The position numbers and the translations under genes are program-made. From positions 1-64,000 of the forward strand of contig NZ_BIXZ01000010.1 in the NCBI RefSeq assembly GCF_005406125.1: 64,000 nt of DNA, written 5' to 3'. Numbering within the stretch: position 1 is the first letter of the stretch; the number at the start of each line of letters is the position of its first letter. Source of the stretch: Haloarcula mannanilytica. GTDB taxonomy: Archaea > Halobacteriota > Halobacteria > Halobacteriales > Haloarculaceae. Under the pieces are notes generated by a model. That model saw only the letters and a program-made list of their open reading frames with translations. It was not told the origin of the DNA and ran no database searches. Shown here piece by piece: positions 58,128 through 64,000 of the stretch.

Positions 58128-58288
58128 ACACCCCCCAGAGTGTGAATGGGATTGATTTACCCGACACCCCTCGGTGTGAATGGGCTACCAACCGTCGCTC
58201 TCTGAGGAGGTTTCTCGTCGAAAGAACCCATAGAAACACATGGATAGATTACGCCTCGTTTACCCCCACACCCCTCAGTGTGAATGGT
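58128..58288 (+). repeat. Origin-recognition-box-like repeats, left cluster (three copies)
   Basis: Copies at 58128-58150, 58164-58184 and 58268-58288 share ACACCCC(C)-TC/AG-GGTGTGAATGG; the second is exactly ACACCCCTCGGTGTGAATGG. All three point the same way, towards the Orc1/Cdc6 gene's 3' end. The motif itself contains the short dyad ACACC...GGTGT. Confidence 0.85.
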
Positions 58289-58608
58289 CCACCACCCAAG
58301 GTACCGCGATTAAGAAGCCCTTAACACCAGAAGTCCTCACGCCGTAGGGCGGGTTCTCGCCTCAGTGGCGAAGCTTCGGCTTCGGTACAAGGCCTCGCCT
58401 TTCAAAATACGTCTACTCGGAGGGCTGTTTCAACTGCAGTATAATAAAGATAACTACAACTGCGGTGCGGTGCAGTAGCGGAGCGGGTCAGCTACCGTGG
58501 CAGAACGTGTAAGCCGCTCTCCGTCCATGATAGGTCCTCAGACGGACGACACAGCTTCTACGGGTCGAGTCCGGCTCCGTCTTTACAACAGTCGTGACCT
58601 ATGGGGGA

Positions 58609-58633
58609 CCATTCACACCGAGGGGTGGGGGTG
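58609..58633 (-). repeat. Origin-recognition-box-like repeat, inverted copy
   Basis: CCATTCACACCGAGGGGTGG is the reverse complement of the left-cluster motif. It ends at the Orc1/Cdc6 stop codon and faces the three direct copies across the AT-rich patch. Confidence 0.8.
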
Positions 58634-59902
58634 TCACCATCCCATCAACGTCTGGAGTTCCGGCGTCGAGTTGATCAGTCCAGTTCGTGTACTCTCGACG
58701 TCTCCTTGGAGCGAATACGACCTGAACTTCCCCTGATCTCCACCTTCCTTCTTTTTCGATTCGAGAACTCCTGTCGTCACGTGTTTGTTCAGAAGCTCAA
58801 GCGCACGATTATACCCCTTGGGCTCTACTTCGACATCCCGTGCTACTGTTTGGTATACCTCGTGAATCTCTGACGTCCGGAACCATTCTTTCTCCGGGTT
58901 ATTCCGGTCAAGACGTGTGAGAGCGAACAGGAGTAATTTCCCGGACAACGGAGTCCCTTTCACCATCTCCATAAAGAGTTCAACTTCGACGAGTTCGTCA
59001 GCCTCGAGAACGTGATCCGCGGTCACGATATCGTCGCCTTCTTCGTCGGCGATCTCGCCCGCATTCCGGAACAATCGGACTGCGCGTCGAGCGTCTCCGT
59101 GTTCTTCAGCTGCGAGTTCAGCTGTAGTTGGAATCACCTCGTCATCAAGGACACCGTCGTAAAATGCGTCCCGTCGATTTTCGAGGATTGCGATGAGCTG
59201 GTCTTCTTCGTACGGTGTGAACGTTCGGTGTTCTGGCTGGAGAGTCGATTGAACCCGTGATTCGATTTCTCCTTTGAATTCGATGTCGTTCGAAATCCCG
59301 ATTGTTACGACTGGGAAGTCAACGTCGTCTTTTGATTGTGTCCGGGATAGCGTGTAGAGGACTTCGTTGACTTCTCCGTGCTTGTCGATTTCATCGATGA
59401 TGACGACAAGACCGCCAGAGAACTCCCTCTGAACAACGGGCCACAATTTCCGATCCCGATAATGTTCAGCTGAGAGACCTTGATAAGGGACATCGAGCGG
59501 GTTCTCTGCTTTCGCGTTCACCTGCTCTGCGATCTTTCGGAAAGTGGAGGTATACGTAGAGATGGGGTCCGGGTTAATGTAGGCAGTAACGATCGGGGAG
59601 TCCGTTCCTTCGGTTGCTGCTTCGAGCCGCTCACAGACGTGTCTTGCAACTAGTGTCTTCCCCGTCCCGGTTTCGCCCCACTCCAAGACGTTATCCGGGA
59701 CGCTATTTGTCCGCATCTTTCGGAGATTCTTGGCCAGGAACGTGATATGGTCGTCTCGTCCGACAATTCGATTGGCGTCAGGAACGTTATCGATCTCGAG
59801 CAACCACGGTTTCTCAAAAATATCCGATTCGTCTTCCTCATCCCCTTCATCGACGTTTAAAATCTCGTCGACGGTTGTTTGCGTGGAATCGTCGTTTGGC
59901 AT
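58634..59902 (-). CDS. cdc6: Orc1/Cdc6 replication initiator
   Basis: 422 residues. The AAA+ core has Walker A GETGTGKT (residues 76-83) and Walker B LVVIIDEID (Asp 170, Glu 171). Sensor-like SNDIEFKGEI and the arginine-finger region DARRAVRLFRNAGEIA follow, and a winged helix ends the protein. It binds origin repeats and loads the helicase. The Met at 59902 is chosen because a TATA box on the minus strand (CCTATATG near 59931) predicts a transcript starting there; an ATG at 59923 lies too close to it. It is flanked on both sides by the origin-box repeats. Confidence 0.9.
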   Translation of the reverse strand: MPNDDSTQTTVDEILNVDEGDEEDESDIFEKPWLLEIDNVPDANRIVGRDDHITFLAKNLRKMRTNSVPDNVLEWGETGTGKTLVARHVCERLEAATEGTDSPIVTAYINPDPISTYTSTFRKIAEQVNAKAENPLDVPYQGLSAEHYRDRKLWPVVQREFSGGLVVIIDEIDKHGEVNEVLYTLSRTQSKDDVDFPVVTIGISNDIEFKGEIESRVQSTLQPEHRTFTPYEEDQLIAILENRRDAFYDGVLDDEVIPTTAELAAEEHGDARRAVRLFRNAGEIADEEGDDIVTADHVLEADELVEVELFMEMVKGTPLSGKLLLFALTRLDRNNPEKEWFRTSEIHEVYQTVARDVEVEPKGYNRALELLNKHVTTGVLESKKKEGGDQGKFRSYSLQGDVESTRTGLINSTPELQTLMGW

Positions 59903-59927
59903 GAGCGGACCAATTCGCCCCATTCAC

Positions 59928-60021
59928 ATATAGGTTGTCCACCCTCGGTGTGATTGATTAACCTCCATTCACACTCCGGGGGGTGTTCCATTGAGCAAGG
60001 CCCCCCCAGAGTGTGAATGGG
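59928..60021 (+). repeat. Origin-recognition-box-like repeats, right cluster
   Basis: Copies occur at 59939-59955 (direct, CCACCCTCGGTGTGA), 59964-59986 (inverted, CCATTCACACTCCGGGGGGT) and 60000-60021 (direct, CCCCAGAGTGTGAATGGG). A partial inverted copy (CCATTCACATATAGG) at 59928 overlaps the TATA box of the initiator gene, which suggests that Orc1/Cdc6 represses its own promoter. Confidence 0.8.
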
Positions 60022-60076
60022 ATCAACCTCGTCGCCCACTTGTGGTTTGCTCGTCTCAAGTGCCATCTGAGACTAC

Positions 60077-62242
60077 TCATCCGTTCCGGGCTGCTGTAAA
60101 CTCCGTCAGCTCCACCTCTCGTGTCTCTGCGAGTCTCCGTCGAATGTCTGTACGATCCCACCCGAGGGGCAACAGTACGCTCTCAACCGCTCTGACCAGC
60201 TGCGTCTCGTAGTAGGTAGCGTCGTAGGTCTCGATCTCCTCGTGCGCGAGGGCGACCCGGTCTCGCGAGGATTTCTCGTCGTCGACGACTACGTACTCGA
60301 TATCTTGGCCCGGGTGGACTGCCAGGTCCTGCTCGCGAGCTCGCTTCAAAGCCGCCACGTTCTGGGTATTCTGTGAGTAGCCTTCCAAGGGCTTGGAGAC
60401 ACGATTCCGTTCGACGAGCCGCTCTACTGCTACGTTGCCCGCCTGCAGTTCGTCGATTGCTCGTTCGAGACGTCCGAGCACCGCGTCCGGTGACCGCGTA
60501 GCATCGAGCCGGTCGAGACAGTCCCGCTGGATGTCCTCGATGAACGGCGGGGTTGAGCGTTGCCGAGCTTCGATACCGCGTATCTTGAAGTCGTCGTCGC
60601 CGGCGACCTTCCCGAAGTACTTCGTCAACGCCCCGGCGTCGCTCTCGCGCTGCGGGACGAACGCGACCCAGCCGTAGTGGGCTTCGTGTTCGAGCCGAAT
60701 CTCGACGGTCTCCGTGATCTCTGTCGCAAGCGCCTCGAGGTCCTCGCGATCCTCGTCGTCGACGTCAGGATCGGGCGTCACCCAGATGGAGTCGACAATA
60801 CCATGGACGACGCGCCAACCGCCGGCTTCCAGCTGCTGTTTCGCAGTCAGCAGAATTTCGCGAGCATACGCGTTGATCGCCTCGTGACACTCGATGCGAC
60901 CGAACTTCGCATTGCTGAACCCCTGATACCCGAAGCAGGCGACGAGGATCCACTTCAGCGCACCTGACCGCCCTTCGAGTTCGGCCAGTCGGTCCTCGTC
61001 GGGGTCGTCTCGCTCTTTCTCGCGACGGATGGCCGCCTTGATCTCGTCACGAGCGTCGATGATGGGTTGGAGGACGTCGACGAGATAGCCGCGGTCGTCG
61101 CAGATCGAGTACCCGAGGCCGGGAACATCCTCGCGGTCGTCGTGGCAGTCACATCGAATGACGTCGGGTGAGACGTTTCGCGTACAGATGATGTTCGGGT
61201 ACAGCGAGGAGAAGTCGAGCTCGTGGACGTTCTCGTGGACGCCGACCTCGGGCACGAAGATGAAGCCGCCACGGTCGGCGTCGTGGAGCGTCCCCATCGG
61301 CTTGTAGCACTCGTGGCGCCAGGAGTTCCACGGTACGAGGACACCACGTTCGTGGGCTTCACAGATCTGGATCGCCGTCAGCACGTTCCCGATCGACGCC
61401 CACGCGAGCTCCTGAACGGGCTTTTTCGAGCGCGACACGAGGTCGAGGACGCCGTCGAGGTTCGTCTCCCCGTAGAAGAACGTGTTCGACTCGTCGATGA
61501 TCGCCCGCCCGGGGACGTTGTACCGTGCCGGCGAGTGACCGACGCGACCGTAGCTTGCGTAGGTCGACGCACCGGCGAGTTGCTGATAATCGACGTCCGG
61601 CCACCGACTCAGCGAGAAATCGTCGACGCCGGAGTCCGTCGCCATCTCGTACAGCGTCGGGATAATCTCACTCGTCGAACAGACCAAGATGTCCGGATTG
61701 TGCTTTTCGAGCGCTGCTTGCACGGCATTCAAGAGCTCTGTCGGCGAGCCAGTTACAGTATTGCCGGCCACCGTCAGTTCTTCATAGATGTCGTTGCTCG
61801 TTTCGGTCACCGGAACGCTGAGCCGGAGCGTCGACAGTTCGCTGGCTGGCGTCGGATCGGCGCCGGTCTCCAGACAGTACCGGAACTCTCGCGAGAAGTC
61901 GACGTTGAAACAGGCGATATCCCCGACTGGATAGGCCGACAGCTGACGCGCTTGCCGGGCGAGTGGAGTGACGCGGTCGATGTGGACGACGTCGACGGCG
62001 AGGACGGCCTCCTCGTCCCGTCGAAAGCCCGGCCGTCGCGCAACCATCTCGGTCGCGACGACATCTGGGTGCTGGTCGTACACCGACTGGAATGTCGTGA
62101 GGTCGAGGTCGGACGCTGGGTCGCGAGCGGCGACGTAGAAGCGTGGGGTGTAGTCATCGCGCTCGGTCGCGACGGTGCCGTCGGCGGTTGCCTCCCACTC
62201 CAGGACGCGGCCGTCGTCCAGAAAGTCGATACTGAACGGCAT
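60077..62242 (-). CDS. polB: Family B DNA polymerase, compact replicon-encoded form
   Basis: 721 residues. Motif A is LDFSSLYPNII (near residue 343). Motif B is LKWILVACFGYQG (near 430), with the usual N-S replaced by V-A. Motif C is HGIVDSIWV (near 484), where the first Asp of DTDS is Ile but the second, catalytic Asp remains. The exonuclease motifs are not recognisable: CFNVDFSREF and NPDILVCSTSEI lack the D-x-E and N-x3-D residues. Polymerase activity is plausible but proofreading is not. It is shorter than chromosomal PolB. It is the last gene of an operon with the RecA-like gene; an overlapping GTG at 62248 is an alternative start. Confidence 0.8.
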   Translation of the reverse strand: MPFSIDFLDDGRVLEWEATADGTVATERDDYTPRFYVAARDPASDLDLTTFQSVYDQHPDVVATEMVARRPGFRRDEEAVLAVDVVHIDRVTPLARQARQLSAYPVGDIACFNVDFSREFRYCLETGADPTPASELSTLRLSVPVTETSNDIYEELTVAGNTVTGSPTELLNAVQAALEKHNPDILVCSTSEIIPTLYEMATDSGVDDFSLSRWPDVDYQQLAGASTYASYGRVGHSPARYNVPGRAIIDESNTFFYGETNLDGVLDLVSRSKKPVQELAWASIGNVLTAIQICEAHERGVLVPWNSWRHECYKPMGTLHDADRGGFIFVPEVGVHENVHELDFSSLYPNIICTRNVSPDVIRCDCHDDREDVPGLGYSICDDRGYLVDVLQPIIDARDEIKAAIRREKERDDPDEDRLAELEGRSGALKWILVACFGYQGFSNAKFGRIECHEAINAYAREILLTAKQQLEAGGWRVVHGIVDSIWVTPDPDVDDEDREDLEALATEITETVEIRLEHEAHYGWVAFVPQRESDAGALTKYFGKVAGDDDFKIRGIEARQRSTPPFIEDIQRDCLDRLDATRSPDAVLGRLERAIDELQAGNVAVERLVERNRVSKPLEGYSQNTQNVAALKRAREQDLAVHPGQDIEYVVVDDEKSSRDRVALAHEEIETYDATYYETQLVRAVESVLLPLGWDRTDIRRRLAETREVELTEFTAARNG

Positions 62243-62244
62243 CG

Positions 62245-62550
62245 TCACGGGTTCGCGTCCGGTGGGGCACTCTCTTGATCATCGCGTGCTGCGACCGCAG
62301 CTTCGAGCTCCTCGAGGCGTTCCTCGTGGTCGTCGAGGCGGGCCTCCTGTTCGAGATCGATGCTGAGCAGCGCCGGCAGCAGCGGATTTTGGTGGTTCAA
62401 CAGCCCGCTCGCGTCGGCGTGCTCGCGGGCGTACTCGAACAGCCGGTCGAAGCGCGGCTGGTCGCGACGCCGCAGTGCCCGGCGGAACTCCGCCCACCGC
62501 TCTTCGATGGCCCGGAGCGCATCCCGGTACGTCGGGTTTGTGCGCCCCAT
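62245..62550 (-). CDS. Small helical protein between RecA-like gene and polB
   Basis: 101 residues, MGRTNPTYRDALRAIEERWAEF onward, all-helical, with a coiled-coil-like C-terminus (LEQEARLDDHEERLEELEAAVA). The ATG at 62550 directly follows the upstream stop; a start at 62583 would overlap it. It ends at the polB start. It may be an accessory subunit of the polymerase. Confidence 0.6.
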   Translation of the reverse strand: MGRTNPTYRDALRAIEERWAEFRRALRRRDQPRFDRLFEYAREHADASGLLNHQNPLLPALLSIDLEQEARLDDHEERLEELEAAVAARDDQESAPPDANP

Positions 62551-62552
62551 CG

Positions 62553-63497
62553 CTATCGGCCTCCTGTCCCGGTCGCGGTCCACGCATCGAGCAAGGGATT
62601 CGCGGTGGCCGTCACAGTCTCACCGTCAGCGGTGACGCCCGTCCCGACACCCTCCGGCGTCGGCGTTGACGGCGCCGGTGTCGTCGGTTCCACGCCGACC
62701 TGCGTGGCGCGTGCCGCGAGCAGCTGCCGCCAGTACGCGAACGTCGTCTGGTAGTACGCGCCGTCGTCAACGGGATAGACGAGCGTCTCGAAGTCCTCAC
62801 CGACGACCCGTGGCCCCATCCGCGTCTGCTCGCACTCGAGGTGGTGGTCGGCGACCGTCGCGACTGGCTCGGTGAATTCGTTTCGTTCGTTTCGCGTAAC
62901 GAGTACCGGGATATCGTACCCCTCGGCGTAGGTCGCCAGCCGGGCGAGAGTTCGAGCCTGGAGAGTTTTCGCGTGGGTCTCGCTGAGGGTATCGTCGGCG
63001 CGGTACTGGGCGTCGACGGCCGGCGCGACGATGAGGGCGGGTGTATGGGGCGACGTGCCCTCGTCACGACTTGGTGCCCCTCGACCGGTCGCCCCGGCGT
63101 CGGTGGTGGACATCTGGATTGACTTGTTCACTGCCGTCGGAAGATCACAGACAGCGCCGTAGTGCTGGTAGGCGGTGAATCCGCGTGCCACGTGGATTCG
63201 GTTGAGCAACCGTTGACTGGGCGCGATCTGAGCGAGTGTCGTCGTCGTCGCGTGTCCGTTTGCGTCGACCCAGAAGGCGGGTCCGTCGTGCAGGAGGAGA
63301 TGGTCGAGCACGAGCGACTGCAGGATCGGGACACCGCGGCCTCCCTCGACGTCGAGCAGCGTGATGCCGTCGCCGAGTGACGGCAACAACATCTCGTTCG
63401 TAGCTGGATCGGCCTGGTCAGCGAGGGACCGATTGCGGTCAGCACCCCGAGTTGGCTGGTCCACCGCTAATCGGTTCGACGTTGTGTGTTCTCCCAT
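62553..63497 (-). CDS. Degenerate RecA/RadA-like protein
   Basis: 314 residues. The order of elements follows a RecA fold: GDGITLLDVEGGRGVPILQSLVLDHLLLHDGPAFWVDANG, then helix SQRLLNRIHVARGFTAYQHY, strand PALIVAPAV and a loop (IPVLVTRNERN). At the P-loop position the sequence is EGGRGVPILQ, lacking G-K-T/S, so ATP hydrolysis is unlikely. Such RecA-like proteins may act as polymerase or recombination mediators. It heads the operon leading into polB. Confidence 0.55.
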   Translation of the reverse strand: MGEHTTSNRLAVDQPTRGADRNRSLADQADPATNEMLLPSLGDGITLLDVEGGRGVPILQSLVLDHLLLHDGPAFWVDANGHATTTTLAQIAPSQRLLNRIHVARGFTAYQHYGAVCDLPTAVNKSIQMSTTDAGATGRGAPSRDEGTSPHTPALIVAPAVDAQYRADDTLSETHAKTLQARTLARLATYAEGYDIPVLVTRNERNEFTEPVATVADHHLECEQTRMGPRVVGEDFETLVYPVDDGAYYQTTFAYWRQLLAARATQVGVEPTTPAPSTPTPEGVGTGVTADGETVTATANPLLDAWTATGTGGR

Positions 63498-63653
63498 ATT
63501 CGATTAGAGGTCAACGTTCCCGATAAGCCGCGGCGTGTCGCTTCCGCGTTTCAGGGAACTCGACTTGATCCCCTCCAATCCCGGTACAGTCCCGAGTAGT
63601 CTCCGTTTGGATCCTGTTTCCGAGAATAGTTCCTGAATCCAGCGTTCTCCGTG

Positions 63654-63694
63654 TTAACCAACAACCGCCCGATTGACGCCGGCGTGTTGGTTAA
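63654..63694 (+). repeat. Dispersed inverted repeat, copy 8
   Basis: TTAACCAACA (63654-63663) and TGTTGGTTAA (63685-63694), perfect, 21-base spacer. It lies between the divergent RecA-like gene and the partial plus-strand gene at 63770. Confidence 0.9.
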
Positions 63695-63769
63695 ACCTCC
63701 ACAGCTGTAGTCTCGAGCCTGACTGCTCGGAATGTTAATGCTCAACGCCACGTTGGAAGAGGTGCTCTA

Positions 63770-64000
63770 TGAGCTACCCACGAACCCACGTCGACCACCG
63801 AAACCCCGATCACCACGAGTCAATGCACCCAACTCGAAATATCGTGAATGCCCACGTTGTTGCCGGGGAATTTCTCACTTCGCGGTACCACGAGGCGCTT
63901 CAAACTGTTCTCCATCCCCTCGGCGAGTCTTTGGACACCAAAGACCAACATGCGCTCAACGACCTTGGCATCGTCCATGCTACTGGTTCCTTGAACGAGC
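63770..64000 (+). CDS. N-terminus of a hypothetical protein, cut by window edge
   Basis: ATG 63770, six bases after a GAGGTG site, opens a frame of 77 codons running off the right edge: MSYPRTHVDHRNPDHHESMHP, later EALQTVLHPLGESL. It is His-rich at the start and then helical. Family not recognised. It is the first gene after inverted-repeat copy 8. Confidence 0.55.

Larger units (their letters stand above)
58071..58633. other. Left half of the replication origin region
   Basis: No gene is convincing here. Three direct repeats (58128-58288) and one inverted repeat (58609-58633) of the same motif frame a stretch that includes an AT-rich patch (GTATAATAAAGATAACTACA near 58438), a candidate melting site. 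Together with the right cluster it flanks the Orc1/Cdc6 gene, as in haloarchaeal origins. Confidence 0.7.

Noticed and set aside
58497-58736. Plus-strand frame in the origin region
   Set aside because: It runs across an origin-box repeat and the 3' end of cdc6 and has no ribosome-binding site or promoter.
61223-62278. Long plus-strand frame opposite polB
   Set aside because: Translation is Arg/Val-rich without domains; the minus strand has polymerase motifs A-C.
5833-63694. Inverted repeats as a dispersed CRISPR-like or integron attC array
   Set aside because: Copies are kilobases apart with genes between, spacers of 20-22 bases are not repeated units, and the arms lack the GTTRRRY/RYYYAAC core of attC sites. 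No integrase or Cas gene is visible.
1-64000. tRNA or rRNA genes
   Set aside because: No cloverleaf with a T-psi-C arm motif and no conserved rRNA segment was seen on either strand.

Overview
The window is haloarchaeal. Its proteins are acidic, and they include a TFB, an Orc1/Cdc6, a family B DNA polymerase, a PriS/PriL-type primase pair and a Tat lipoprotein. Many genes are leaderless behind TTTATA-like boxes. No rRNA, tRNA, CRISPR array or core metabolic operon is visible. The content points to a large conjugative plasmid or integrative element; genus cannot be told from the sequence.

Layout. 0-5.8 kb: the end of an insertion sequence, a 5'-truncated gene, an SF1 helicase, a tiny histone-fold protein and exonuclease VII. 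6.0-19.9 kb: one long, overlapping conjugation operon with a pilin-like protein, surface and lipoproteins, a polytopic channel protein, a split VirB4 system and a very large coupling ATPase. It ends in a two-subunit primase. 20-27 kb: small unknown genes, an orphan restriction-endonuclease-like gene and an HTH-PIN pair. 27-28.4 kb: a highly folded GC-rich region in front of an OB-fold ssDNA-binding protein. 28.6-32 kb: an AT-richer minus-strand block with a membrane protease, a DUF4209 (RNxxxHG) protein and a nuclease. 32-57 kb: many short plus-strand cassettes (TFB, zinc ribbons, DUF6166, Mom-like GNAT, HNH endonucleases, ArdC, SWIM protein), interrupted by cargo such as an LA2681-type HEPN gene, an Mrr-like nuclease, ChrA plus an MFS transporter, an RHH pair and an AbiE-like pair. 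58-63.5 kb: the replication module, with Orc1/Cdc6 between two clusters of origin repeats, PolB and a RecA-like protein.

Two families of non-coding elements tie the replicon together. The first is eight dispersed inverted repeats, TTAACCAACA-N(20-22)-TGTTGGTTAA, each in front of a plus-strand transcription unit, including the conjugation operon. The second is about 17 stem-loops just upstream of start codons between 22.6 and 55 kb. Most follow a GTTTTT tract. Their stems covary completely while the 9-14 nt loop keeps a purine-rich GGGTG/GAGGTG core. I know of no described element matching either and rate them the most interesting content here.

Functionally the genes fit an element that copies itself (Orc1, PolB, primase, SSB), transfers (VirB4, coupling ATPase, pilin), survives entry (ArdC, possible Mom-like DNA modification) and carries many toxin or defence modules. 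Function calls rest on motifs read by eye; no database search was possible.
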